From Thermofilum sp. (GTDB taxonomy: Archaea > Thermoproteota > Thermoprotei > Thermofilales > Thermofilaceae): 54,579 bases of DNA. The notes under the pieces are model-generated. The model was given only the letters and a program-made list of their open reading frames with translations, was not told the DNA's origin and made no database searches. The first letter of the stretch is position 1. Each line of letters begins with the position of its first letter. This document shows positions 1 to 7,603 of this stretch, piece by piece. Location of the stretch: positions 1 to 54,579 of the forward strand of contig JAJHRM010000005.1 in assembly GCA_020832965.1 (NCBI GenBank), given 5' to 3'. A program made the position numbers and the translations under genes.

Positions 1-936
1 TTTTTCAAGAAGATTTCGTATGGTATCAAGATCTACTATTGTTTTAGTCATTGGAAAGCCTGAAAAATCTTCCAGCCTAGCCTCATGCCAATGTATTAAC
101 AAAGGTACTATGGGATGGTGGGGAAACCTGAAACTAGGCGATGGTGTTACTCTTATTCCAGGTATTTCAAGAAGCCCAAAGTTCTTCTCCTCGTGATTCG
201 GTGCTGAACTAACTATATTTTCAAACTCGGTAAACCCAATGAAAAATGGTTGTAAGAAAAACTTTACTATGGAAATTTCACCAAATTCAAGTTGTAATTT
301 ATTTTGTGTTAATAGAATACATTCTTCAGTAGGCGGTAATGTTATGGATTCTTTGAGCTCGGATAGTTTTCTATACAGCTCAGTCAATACACGATGAAAA
401 GGAGTAAATGTATTTCTATCCTTTATTATTTTTTTGAGAACCTCTTCATATGAGGGAAAATATTTAACGTTAATGTACACGTTCATCAAGTCATCGTAAA
501 TTTCTATTTTTGCAGTCCCCCAATCTATGGAAACATATGATGGCTCAATACTTTCTCTGTTGCTTGAAAGCGAGAACTTTATAGTGAAGCTAACATTATG
601 CTTTAAACATTTATCCTCCTTCCTCTTTGAGACCCTGAATAATATTCTGTAGCTAATCGGATTTTCCACTTGCCTCATGTAAAATAGATCTTCAGGGCTC
701 CAGTAGTGGGGTATGTGAGGTGCGTAAGGTATCTTCAACAGTTCTGAGCGCGAAATCGCTTTGGAGAGGAAGTATATCGCTTCAAGGATATTCGTTTTTC
801 CAGAGGCATTAGGTCCTACTAGCAGGTTTACACCAGGTTTAAGCTTAAGTGCTAAGCTCTTAATGCTCTTAAAGTTTTCAATTGTTATTTCTTCGGGAAA
901 TATCCTGTACGGTGTAGCTGCTCGCGGCACTGCCAT
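1..936 (-). CDS. RecF/SMC-like AAA ATPase, N-terminal 312 residues (cut by left edge)
   Basis: The frame stays open from the ATG at 936 to the left edge, so only the N-terminal 312 residues are present. The start reads MAVPRAATPYRIFPEEITIE, then FKSIKSLALKL and the Walker A motif GPNASGKTN (about residues 38-46) followed by LEAIYFLSKA. This layout, an 'IxNFKSI' strand before a GPNxSGKT P-loop, is typical of the AAA_15/AAA_21 (RecF/SMC/OLD-like) ATPases found in DNA repair and in defence modules. The signature and Walker B motifs would lie beyond the edge and cannot be checked. No partner gene is visible on this side. Family confidence is high; the biological role is unknown. Confidence 0.8.
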   Translation of the reverse strand, partial: MAVPRAATPYRIFPEEITIENFKSIKSLALKLKPGVNLLVGPNASGKTNILEAIYFLSKAISRSELLKIPYAPHIPHYWSPEDLFYMRQVENPISYRILFRVSKRKEDKCLKHNVSFTIKFSLSSNRESIEPSYVSIDWGTAKIEIYDDLMNVYINVKYFPSYEEVLKKIIKDRNTFTPFHRVLTELYRKLSELKESITLPPTEECILLTQNKLQLEFGEISIVKFFLQPFFIGFTEFENIVSSAPNHEEKNFGLLEIPGIRVTPSPSFRFPHHPIVPLLIHWHEARLEDFSGFPMTKTIVDLDTIRNLLEK

Positions 937-996
937 AGCCTAACTCCAAGTCTAAAGCTGTAAGCGAGTAAAAAAATATAGCGCGTACTCCGGGCT

Positions 997-1288
997 GAAG
1001 AGGGATATGTTTACTTGAGACCCAACAGGTTGAGGGATGTCTACGCCATGGAGACGATGAATTTCTCGGTAATGGGGGTTTGCCGAGGAAATTAAGGCCC
1101 CCACCCTAATCATCCACGCTGTAGACGATATGGTGGTACCAATAAGTCAGGCGAGGAGGTTCTATGAGAAGCTAAAGGTAGAGAAAAAGTTCATAGAGAT
1201 AGAGCACGGCGGCCACGTCTTCGAAAACTACAACGTTAGGCGTAGGATTGAGCGTGAAGTCCTGGACTGGGTAAAAAGGCACCTGTAA
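997..1288 (+). pseudogene. Degraded 3' copy of the alpha/beta hydrolase at 7604-8419
   Basis: Translation gives YVYLRPNRLRDVYAMETM, then after a one-base shift near 1075-1080 it continues APTLIIHAVDDMVVPISQ, and ends REVLDWVKRHL with a stop at 1286-1288. It lines up residue for residue with the C-terminal third of the intact hydrolase (YVYWGPNRWREASAMEAM, APTLIVHAVDDFMVPISQ, GEVLDWVKKHL). The catalytic Asp (HAVDD) and His (GGHVF) regions are still readable. The upstream two thirds, including the nucleophile elbow, are absent. This is a diverged duplicate, not a functional gene. A second shared segment (2098-2157 and 8502-8560) follows both copies. Confidence 0.85.
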
Positions 1289-1358
1289 AAGAGACAATCG
1301 ACAATCTGGTAAGTACCATGTGTTAAAAGTTTGCAAGGCATGGAACTTTTAAGTAAGT

Positions 1359-1760
1359 TTAAAGAGGTATGAGAACGGTCTCCGCCTCGTCTATTTCTGC
1401 TAGACTAGTGTCGGCGGTTACAATGGTTGCCCTTAGTCGTTTTGCCAGGGCGGCCAGATATGCGTCTGCAAGAGAAAGCTTGTTCCAGTATTTGTGCTTT
1501 AAACGGGCAGATTCTAGTGTAAGTTCCTCGTCCAGTGTTACAATTTTGACTGGACTATTACGGAGGACGGAGTGCCTTATGATAGCTGTTTCCCATCCAA
1601 GGACCCTAGCTGTGTTGTAGAGGAATTCGGCAACGTTAATTTCACACATGTAGAGCTGGTTTCTACCCCTGTATGCATCTTCTATGAAGCGTCCAACCTC
1701 TTTCCTGCCGGCAAAGTATAGTGAGACCGCGCTAGAGTCGAGCACGAATCTCGGAGTCAC
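1359..1760 (-). CDS. vapC: VapC-type PIN-domain toxin
   Basis: A 133-residue PIN-domain ribonuclease with the expected acidic residues: D8 (FVLDSSAV), E45 (NVAEF), D99 (LADAYLAAL) and D117 (VTADTSL). I chose the GTG at 1760, preceded by a GGAGG-rich stretch, because an upstream ATG at 1853 would add 31 residues of VapB-overlapping sequence unlike any PIN protein. It overlaps the antitoxin gene by 29 bp, the usual translational coupling. PIN toxins of this class cleave tRNA or rRNA when released from the antitoxin; the target here is unknown. Confidence 0.85.
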   Translation of the reverse strand: MTPRFVLDSSAVSLYFAGRKEVGRFIEDAYRGRNQLYMCEINVAEFLYNTARVLGWETAIIRHSVLRNSPVKIVTLDEELTLESARLKHKYWNKLSLADAYLAALAKRLRATIVTADTSLAEIDEAETVLIPL

Positions 1761-1986
1761 GTTCTCTCTTCCTCTCCTCCAATATAAGTCTAGTAACCTC
1801 GAGTGCCCTTTCGCCATCGACTCCGAAAAGGCTTCTGAGGTCCTGAGGTACAACTATGCGGATAGAGTCCCCTTCTACGTAAAGCTGAAGCTTTGAGCCA
1901 GGCGTTATGCCAAGCTTCTTCCTGACCTCTGCGGGTATGACGATCAATCCCTTCTTGTGAACCTTCACTGTGTATTTTTCAGCCAC
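1732..1986 (-). CDS. vapB: AbrB/MazE-type antitoxin (VapB)
   Basis: An 84-residue protein with an N-terminal swapped-hairpin AbrB fold: KYTVKVHKKGLIVIPAEVRKKLGI, followed by PGSKLQLYVEGDSI. The charged C-terminal tail (LILEERKRERDSEIRARL) is the part that normally wraps the toxin. It lies directly upstream of and overlaps the PIN gene, so it should neutralise that toxin and repress its own operon through the AbrB domain. The AT-rich stretch just upstream (1990-2035) carries several short TTAACGTTAAAC-like palindromic words suitable as an operator, but none is proven. Confidence 0.85.
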   Translation of the reverse strand: MAEKYTVKVHKKGLIVIPAEVRKKLGITPGSKLQLYVEGDSIRIVVPQDLRSLFGVDGERALEVTRLILEERKRERDSEIRARL

Positions 1987-2097
1987 AAGTTAAAATGTTA
2001 AACATTTTCCTAAAAAGTTTAACGTTAAACAAATTTCACAGTTCTAAAGACTGTGGTTGCTATGGAATGTGGCCACGTGTCACATGCACTCCTAGAG

Positions 2098-2157
2098 CTT
2101 TCCTCAGTGACCAGAAACCTCATCACCATTCATACGGGGAGTTCAGTCATCATCGCT
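2098..2157. repeat. Copy 1 of a 60-bp segment shared with 8502-8560
   Basis: The segment beginning CTTTCCTCAGTGACCAGAAA and ending GGGGAGTTCAGTCATCAT occurs here and again at 8502-8560 in the same orientation, with a few substitutions and one indel. In both places it lies downstream of an alpha/beta hydrolase 3' end (decayed at 997-1288, intact at 7604-8419). The whole arrangement is therefore a segmental duplication, later interrupted here by the VapBC pair. On the minus strand the other copy can be read as a 19-codon frame (MMTELPVRWVKKFLVTEES) that is broken here, so coding is doubtful. Confidence 0.75.
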
Positions 2158-2325
2158 ATAACCAAAGGTAAATATCAGAATTTAACTTTTACCCAGGGTG
2201 TTGATTCGGCTCAAAAATGTGTATAACATATTCAAAAATTCTTCAAAGGACAAAAACAGGTTAAAACAGAGGAATTTCATCGTCGAAAATATTAAGTAGA
2301 TGAAAAATAAATAATATCATGTTAT

Positions 2326-2651
2326 GCCCAATTAAAAAGAAGCATAGTAAAAGTGTACTTGCTAGGAATAATAACACTAGGAATTTATTTTCTCTAACTG
2401 GCTGGTTAAAACAAAAAATGAGCTAAATGAGCTAGGTGCACAAATACCAACTGCTTGGCTAATAGTAATACCAATTGCGAACTTGTACTGGCTTTATAAA
2501 TATTCAGAGGGGTTTGCAAAAGTCACTAAAAAAGAAAATGCAATCTTGTGGTTCTTACTATTCTTATTTTGTAGACATCGTAATGCCAGCAATAGTCCAA
2601 AGCGAGCTCAACAGAATTGCAGAAGAAAGTTCACGTGTTAGCCCCCAATAA
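2326..2651 (+). pseudogene. DUF4234-like small membrane protein, two frameshifts
   Basis: Three consecutive reading frames reconstruct one protein: [19 protein letters not shown] (2340-2395), then [20 protein letters not shown] and [20 protein letters not shown] (2400-2570), then [19 protein letters not shown] up to a stop at 2649-2651. The '[23 protein letters not shown]' pattern and the second helix with [13 protein letters not shown] are typical of DUF4234 membrane proteins. Frameshifts lie near 2395-2403 and near 2570. No start codon is preserved. This explains most of the apparent 690-bp gap between the VapBC and HEPN/MNT pairs. Confidence 0.7.
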
Positions 2652-2674
2652 GGGTTGCCTAGAAACACCAATCA

Positions 2675-3016
2675 TTATTTTTCATATTTTCCACTTTGAG
2701 TTATTTCTTTGTAATCTTTAATTAGTTCTTTGAAGATTTCTGCGTCTCTCTTGTTGAGAACGTGTATTTCTATTTTCGTGTTTGGTGCAAGCTTTCTGGC
2801 CTCGTGTAGCACGCTGAGTCTGTCGATGTTGTCCGGTATCTCGATGAGAATGTCTACATCGCTTGCGGCTATGTTTTCTCCCCGAAGGTAGGAGCCGAAG
2901 ATGTATGCTTTGCTGCCATGTTTCTCTGCAAGGCTTTTGAGGTCTGAGAGATATTTTTCGAGGTTTTCTTCTAGGTCTTTTCTTGTCTTTTTTAGGTACT
3001 CGATATGCCTATACAT
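2675..3016 (-). CDS. mntA: MNT-type nucleotidyltransferase antitoxin
   Basis: A 113-residue minimal nucleotidyltransferase with the motif GSYLRG (G41, S42) followed by SDVDILIE (D53, D55), which bind the nucleotide and metal. A helical N-terminus precedes it. It overlaps the HEPN gene upstream by 25 bp, giving the classic HEPN/MNT pair. In characterised pairs the MNT enzyme oligo-adenylylates a tyrosine of the HEPN RNase and so silences it; that mechanism is family knowledge applied here by inference. Confidence 0.85.
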   Translation of the reverse strand: MYRHIEYLKKTRKDLEENLEKYLSDLKSLAEKHGSKAYIFGSYLRGENIAASDVDILIEIPDNIDRLSVLHEARKLAPNTKIEIHVLNKRDAEIFKELIKDYKEITQSGKYEK

Positions 3017-3378
3017 TGAAAGACTCCCTCCACGAAGTTTTTCGCCTCTACGTATTCTTTCTCACCATAACTACGGACAAAGTACCTTGCCCCTGTGTAC
3101 GCGTCTTCAAGTATGTCGAGGATGTACCATTTCTCATTGGAAAGCCTCGTGAGGCAACTGTTTCCGCTTAGCTCAACCAAGTCTTTTATCGAGTGCGTTC
3201 TAGGGAAGTCTCCCATGGTCTTCAGGAGGTATGCCTTTAATGCGAGCCGGACAGCCTGCTCGAGGTGGAAAAGCGCGATGTCGTATCTTCCTGCAGACGC
3301 GTCGTTGTCACTGATCCGGTAGAAGTGTTCTGCTCTCCCCGTCATCTCGTTGTAGAGCTTAATGCTCAGCGCGACCAC
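2992..3378 (-). CDS. hepT: HEPN-domain toxin
   Basis: A 128-residue helical protein with typical HEPN patterning: RYDIALFHLEQAVRLALKAY in the second helix, THSIKDLVEL in the middle, and AYTGARYFVRSYGEKEY near the C-terminus, the place of the tyrosine-bearing segment adenylylated by the MNT partner. It is the first gene of a two-gene unit and overlaps mntA. It is predicted to be an RNase that acts on RNA when not modified. A HEPN N-terminal fragment at 6996-7145 shows that a second copy has decayed nearby. Confidence 0.8.
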   Translation of the reverse strand: MVALSIKLYNEMTGRAEHFYRISDNDASAGRYDIALFHLEQAVRLALKAYLLKTMGDFPRTHSIKDLVELSGNSCLTRLSNEKWYILDILEDAYTGARYFVRSYGEKEYVEAKNFVEGVFQCIGISST

Positions 3379-3460
3379 CTGCCCCTGAAAAGATAATCCT
3401 TTGCTGTGTTAATAAATCCTTGTATTCTATGGGTCTATAGAGGGAGGCAATAAGAAATAC

Positions 3461-4156
3461 TCATATCTTATTTGTTCTTTTCCAATAGTTTTCCTTTACA
3501 TATACCCTCGAGGGAAAACTCCCCAGGAGCTTTTCCAGGGGCTGTGTCTCTGATCCCTCTGGCCTAGATTTGAGGAATTCTACAACGTCGTCCAGGACTT
3601 GGGGGTCGCCTGGGACGAATTTTTGCTTGACCGTGTAGTACCCGTCTTGCTCCGAGAAGTAAACCAGGAATAGGGGTCCAAGCAGTGAGAATACTCCTGC
3701 CTGGACCTGGACGTGTTTCCTTGGCTCTTTTTCTATGTCGAAGCTTTTGACCTCGTAGAACTGTCCAACAGCGTCTTCGAAGTCGGGCTGTGCGTAAAGT
3801 GCCCCTACGAAGTCCCCGCTCCTCATTATTATCACGTGGGTTTTGGGCCTAAGGTATCTTACGTAGGGGCTCTTGTACCACGCGGCCAGCATGCGCCACA
3901 GCTTCCTCGCCTGTTCCTTTAGCTCTTCGCTTGAAACTTTTACGCCCATGTTTTCTAGCTCGCTCTTGAGTACTGCCACTGCGCATCTCTGGGCTTTCCC
4001 AAGTAGCGACCTGGATGTATGCATCGAGTAGTAGTTGTACTGTGAGATGGCCCTGTCAAATGCTTTTCCAAATGCTAGCTTTAGGGGTGGATCGTTTTCT
4101 GGGGCCCGGCTCCTGACGTAGAGGTATGTTGGGGCAACGACAACGTCTATAGCCAT
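3461..4156 (-). CDS. Probable PD-(D/E)XK-superfamily nuclease
   Basis: A 231-residue protein with no recognised name. D125 (QPDFED), E135 and K137 (FYEVKSF), and the following helix with Q150/Q152 (HVQVQAGVFSLL) match the D...ExK...Q pattern of PD-(D/E)XK nucleases of the Cas4/RecB-like type. No iron-sulfur cysteine cluster is visible, so it is not a classical Cas4. It lies 83 bp downstream of the HEPN/MNT start, on the same strand, in a toxin- and relic-rich zone, which fits a genome-defence or DNA-repair role. The fold call rests on one motif only. Confidence 0.5.
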   Translation of the reverse strand: MAIDVVVAPTYLYVRSRAPENDPPLKLAFGKAFDRAISQYNYYSMHTSRSLLGKAQRCAVAVLKSELENMGVKVSSEELKEQARKLWRMLAAWYKSPYVRYLRPKTHVIIMRSGDFVGALYAQPDFEDAVGQFYEVKSFDIEKEPRKHVQVQAGVFSLLGPLFLVYFSEQDGYYTVKQKFVPGDPQVLDDVVEFLKSRPEGSETQPLEKLLGSFPSRVYVKENYWKRTNKI

Positions 4157-4341
4157 GAGTCGTCCGTTCGGCTTTAGAAAATCATTCTTAATTTAAGTGT
4201 TGCTTTACGAGGCAACATCCCTAGTGGTAAGCATGTCTCCAATTATATCGGCTCCGATAAAGTAGATGACGCGCGAGATGGAGAGGCTCATAGTAGTCAA
4301 GAGGAGTAGCTGGCTGGGATGGCTGGATAGCGAGCAAAGAG

Positions 4342-4746
4342 CTATTGTTTTATTCTTAGGCGCTCTATGCCAAATATGAGGGAAGCTAGGATGGTGGCTA
4401 TCAACACTGTTAGTCTGTCGGGATTTATTGTTTGAGACTGTAGGATAAGTATTGTTTCACCGATGGCAAAGCCGAGGAAGAAGAAAGAGTAAAGGGTGAA
4501 TCTATGGATAACCCTGCTACCAATAACAATGTAGTCTCTCAGCTTTAGTCGCTGTGCAACTTTGTAGCCGTCTGTGGTCTTCTCAACGTAGCCCAGCTCT
4601 TCTAGACGCTTTAAATGGTAGTGAACAGTGCTTACAGGGAGACCTAGGTCTCTGGCTATTTCCCTTACGCCTGCATCTTCGTTAGACTCTAGGAGGTAGA
4701 TGTATATTTTGAGAGCTATGCCTTCTAGTTCGCCCTTTACACTCAT
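4342..4746 (-). CDS. Membrane-anchored winged-helix regulator
   Basis: Residues 1-60 form an ArsR/IclR-like winged helix (AGVREIARDLGLPVSTVHYH as recognition region, then LKRLEELGYVEK). A wing ends near residue 68, and two hydrophobic segments follow (about 82-103 and 110-127), so the protein is a one-component DNA-binding regulator tethered to the membrane. It is transcribed away from the beta-propeller gene at 4859; the short space between them holds a TATA-like box for this gene and a perfect inverted repeat. I infer that it senses something at the membrane or envelope and controls itself and the secreted propeller protein. Confidence 0.75.
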   Translation of the reverse strand: MSVKGELEGIALKIYIYLLESNEDAGVREIARDLGLPVSTVHYHLKRLEELGYVEKTTDGYKVAQRLKLRDYIVIGSRVIHRFTLYSFFFLGFAIGETILILQSQTINPDRLTVLIATILASLIFGIERLRIKQ

Positions 4747-4770
4747 CTATTCATAAGACAACTGTTCCAT

Positions 4771-4779
4771 TATATTAAT
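4771..4779 (-). promoter_or_regulatory. TATA box of the winged-helix gene
   Basis: TATATTAAT on the plus strand reads ATTAATATA on the minus strand, 25-33 nt upstream of the ATG at 4746. That spacing implies a leaderless transcript, the common crenarchaeal arrangement. Confidence 0.5.
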
Positions 4780-4787
4780 CATTGGTT

Positions 4788-4802
4788 GTTCAAATGTTGA
4801 AC
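4788..4802. promoter_or_regulatory. Perfect inverted repeat, candidate operator
   Basis: GTTCAA-ATG-TTGAAC is a perfect 6-bp inverted repeat with a 3-bp centre. It lies immediately upstream of the TATA box of the divergent winged-helix gene and 57-71 bp upstream of the preferred start of the beta-propeller gene. A symmetric site of this size is what a dimeric winged-helix protein binds. Binding itself is inferred. Confidence 0.5.
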
Positions 4803-4858
4803 GAAAGTGTCCAAGACATACAGTGATAAGCAACCTGCATAGATACTTCTTGATGCAA

Positions 4859-6967
4859 ATGGAAAGAAAATATATGGCACTGGCTGTCTTGCTACTCGTT
4901 CTAGGCGTAGCCGCGCCCATAATACTAAATCTTTTCTGGTCGACAAGTCCAGCAAACCTCCAAAGCCCCAAAATTCAACCTAAGACTGCCACTATGCAGT
5001 CTCTCTTAGAGTTCTACCCGATCGGCGCGAACAGCTTCCAGTCTATCGAGGAGATTCTTAGATTTGTTGAGGAGAGAACCTCAAGCAAAGGCTACATGGG
5101 TCCCCCCTATTACCTGGTTAGGGGCGAGACACAAACAATACCTGCAACAACTGCGACTGCTACGCCCGAAGGAGCCCCTCAAAGCCCAAGTACGCCATCA
5201 AAAACAAATGTGCAGGTAGTAGGCGTTGATGAGCCAGACATTGTCAAGGCTGAGGACGGTATTCTTGCAGTGGCAAGCGGCTCAAAGGTAAACGTCGTAG
5301 GCATGCGGGAAAAGAGGGTGGTAAGCGTTATAGACCTAGCGGAAGGCAACATATATGGCATATATCTCCAAGGAGACAGGCTGGTCGTCATTTCTGTCTA
5401 TTACACGGCCAGCCCGATAAGGATCCAGGGCTCAATGGGACCCGAAGTCCCCATATCAGCTGGCATATCCAACACGTCTATCTGCGTATACTCCCTTTCT
5501 ACACCGGTCAAACCCGAGTTGCTTTACTCAACATACATTTATGGGATGCCTATGGGCTCCAGGCTTCTCAACAATACGATATATCTCGTCGCCACGCTTC
5601 CACTAGAAGTCAAGCTTCCAGTAATAGACGGGCAGCCCCTCCCACCAAGCTCCATAGCGAAAATAGACCCCTATGCCAATAGCTACATAGTCATAGTTGC
5701 AATGGACATAGACACAGGTAAGAGAACAGCATTCGCCTTTACCTCTAGCCCCTCAACATGGATGTATATGTGCAGGGAAAGGCTTTACCTCGCTGTTCAG
5801 AGAAACATTGGTGAAGATTCCTATCTTTACTTCCTAAACGCCTCTCTAAACTATCTACCCACTGAAGTAAAAGCCAACATATCAAGTCTCATAAGCAAGG
5901 GACAATACGTGCAGGCCCTAAGCGAGCTACAAAAGTATCTAGCAACTCTGAGCTACGAGAAGGCAGAGGAAATAGTGAAAAAAGTTATGCAGCAATTAAG
6001 GCCGATGACTGACAAGACGTACTTCTATGTCTTCAGCATAGACGGGTTGCGGGTAGCTAGCCTTGGAAGATTCGAAGTAGACGGCGGCGTGCTGGATCAG
6101 TTCTCGATGGAAGAAATGGGGGACAACTTCATTGTAGCTACAACAATATCTAGGTGGCAGGTTTATGCTCAGATGGGGCGAGTCGTCGGGATTGTTTACA
6201 GGCCATACAATACAACCATGAAAATAGAGATACAGACAGATGGCAAGACGACAATACAGATAGTCAAGTTCAACGAGACCCCTATCACCCCTGTACCATC
6301 TACACACCTCGTTGTATACCCCGTAAGGGTAGAGGAGCCGGAAAACAACTTGTACATTGTAGATGTCCAAGACCTTAGGATAAAAGGCTCGTTGACTGGT
6401 CTCGCAAAGGGAGAAAGAATCTACTCCGCAAGGCTAGTAGGCAAAACATTCTACCTCGTAACATACAGACGAGTGGACCCGCTCTTCGCGATAGACGTTT
6501 CGGACCCCTCTAAACCAAGAGTCCTCGGCTACGTCAAGGCTCCGGGCTTCAGCGAGTACATACACCCCATCGACGACAAGACACTTCTAGGAGTCGGGCT
6601 CGCAGACGACAGGAAGCTGAAAATCACACTATTCGACGTGAGTGACCCCACAAACATAAAGGAGACATCAACTGTAACACTCGACGCATGGTCCAACATC
6701 TTATCAGACCACCACGCGTTTACATTCGACCCGGCAACCAGGGAAGTATTCGTCCCGATACAGTCGTGGAAGGCAAACTCAGGCGGAATCCTAGTGCTGA
6801 AGATAAGTGGCGATAGCCTAGAATTTGTCAAGCTCCTAGAACACACCCGGGCCATCCGTACCGTTTACACACAGACAGAACTATACACGGTTTCCACAGG
6901 TCAGGTCAGGGCGTATAATAGACAAGGCTACACTTTAACGGCAAAAATCGACATGCTTAGTGGCTAG
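4859..6967 (+). CDS. Secreted protein with C-terminal beta-propeller (PF09826-like)
   Basis: About 702 residues. The start MERKYMALAVLLLVLGVAAP gives a signal/anchor helix; an alternative GTG at 4823 would put 12 residues in front of it, so I prefer the ATG at 4859. A Thr/Pro/Ala-rich linker (TIPATTATATPEGAPQSP) precedes VQVVGVDEPDIVKAEDGILA, the hallmark entry into the archaeal secreted beta-propeller domain distantly related to WD-40 repeats. A helical insertion lies near the middle (ISSLISKGQYVQALSELQ). It is predicted to sit outside the cell; its ligand is unknown. It is divergent from the membrane regulator. Confidence 0.8.
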   Translation: MERKYMALAVLLLVLGVAAPIILNLFWSTSPANLQSPKIQPKTATMQSLLEFYPIGANSFQSIEEILRFVEERTSSKGYMGPPYYLVRGETQTIPATTATATPEGAPQSPSTPSKTNVQVVGVDEPDIVKAEDGILAVASGSKVNVVGMREKRVVSVIDLAEGNIYGIYLQGDRLVVISVYYTASPIRIQGSMGPEVPISAGISNTSICVYSLSTPVKPELLYSTYIYGMPMGSRLLNNTIYLVATLPLEVKLPVIDGQPLPPSSIAKIDPYANSYIVIVAMDIDTGKRTAFAFTSSPSTWMYMCRERLYLAVQRNIGEDSYLYFLNASLNYLPTEVKANISSLISKGQYVQALSELQKYLATLSYEKAEEIVKKVMQQLRPMTDKTYFYVFSIDGLRVASLGRFEVDGGVLDQFSMEEMGDNFIVATTISRWQVYAQMGRVVGIVYRPYNTTMKIEIQTDGKTTIQIVKFNETPITPVPSTHLVVYPVRVEEPENNLYIVDVQDLRIKGSLTGLAKGERIYSARLVGKTFYLVTYRRVDPLFAIDVSDPSKPRVLGYVKAPGFSEYIHPIDDKTLLGVGLADDRKLKITLFDVSDPTNIKETSTVTLDAWSNILSDHHAFTFDPATREVFVPIQSWKANSGGILVLKISGDSLEFVKLLEHTRAIRTVYTQTELYTVSTGQVRAYNRQGYTLTAKIDMLSG

Positions 6968-6995
6968 AAGTTTAGCGAGCGCATTCAAACCTCAA

Positions 6996-7145
6996 CTATT
7001 TCGCGAACATTTTAGAATTTTCGTATTGCTCCATGCTAAACATTGCTAAATCTGCTTCTCCCTCATCTAATAATCTTTTAGCATTTCTGAGAAAAGCCTC
7101 TGCTCTTTTTCTCAATATATCTAATTCCTCATAACTATAACTCAT
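6996..7145 (-). pseudogene. HEPN-domain N-terminal fragment (49 aa)
   Basis: A short frame with a good ribosome binding site (AGGAGAG 4 nt before the ATG at 7145) encodes MSYSYEELDILRKRAEAFLR, then NAKRLLDEGEADLAMFSMEQ, and stops soon after. The 'LRKRAEAFLxNAKRLLDEGEYDLAxFxxEQ' pattern is the first two helices of a HEPN toxin; the rest of the domain is missing. It may still be translated. No MNT partner remains, although a frame ending SKASKARHYLEALKR just upstream could be a scrap of one. Confidence 0.6.
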
Positions 7146-7603
7146 ATCTCTCCTGATGCATGGGGGAGTCCTATCTTTTTAAGGCTTCCAAGTAGTGCCT
7201 GGCCTTAGAGGCTTTTGAAGAAGCCAGCGTTAAAGGGATATTCCAAAGGCAACTGCTATTTCTCTTATTTTCTTGTATTAGCGCGCGAGTATGGGTTGAC
7301 CCTGTACGATGTAAAGGAGCACTAGCAGCAAGAACACCATTGAATACCCCCACGTATTTCATAACCTTTGTTACCACTATATCGAAACGAGACGGAGTCT
7401 TAGCCAGTTTGAGTGGCTCAGCTGCTCTTCCATGGTACGTTCCGGCCCGGTAGCCTTTACCACGCCGTACGCCTAAGCGCGCGCTATGAACTGATGGTTA
7501 ATAAAACTTTACGCAAAGCCTTGAGGAATGTATCAAGCATTTGTTTCTAGGCTTAACATGCAGGTCAGCATTGCTCCCCGCATAGCCATAGCGCTCCTAG
7601 ATT
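7146..7603. other. Intergenic stretch with a GCGCGC palindrome, no gene recognised
   Basis: Between the HEPN fragment and the hydrolase I find no convincing gene. The perfect palindrome AGCGCGCGCT is at 7477-7486, one of many such sites in the window's gaps. A minus-strand stretch at about 7377-7450 translates to protein-like sequence (GVVKATGPERTMEEQLSHSN) but has no start and no family match that I recognise. Confidence 0.4.

Noticed and set aside
1990..2035. Short TTTAAC/GTTAAA repeats upstream of vapB
   Set aside because: Possible operator words, but AT-rich sequence produces such matches often; not listed as a feature.
4266..4379. 37-codon plus-strand frame (MTREMERLIVVKRSSWLGWL)
   Set aside because: It looks somewhat protein-like but overlaps the end of the winged-helix gene, has no promoter and no recognised relative.
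4747..4971. 74-codon minus-strand frame across the regulator/propeller gap
   Set aside because: It would overlap both the promoter region and the clear start of the beta-propeller gene; it is a chance frame.
7171..7377. 68-codon minus-strand frame
   Set aside because: Composition is not protein-like except for its last 15 residues, it has no ribosome binding site or TATA at the right distance, and no family is recognised. At most it contains a scrap related to the HEPN fragment.
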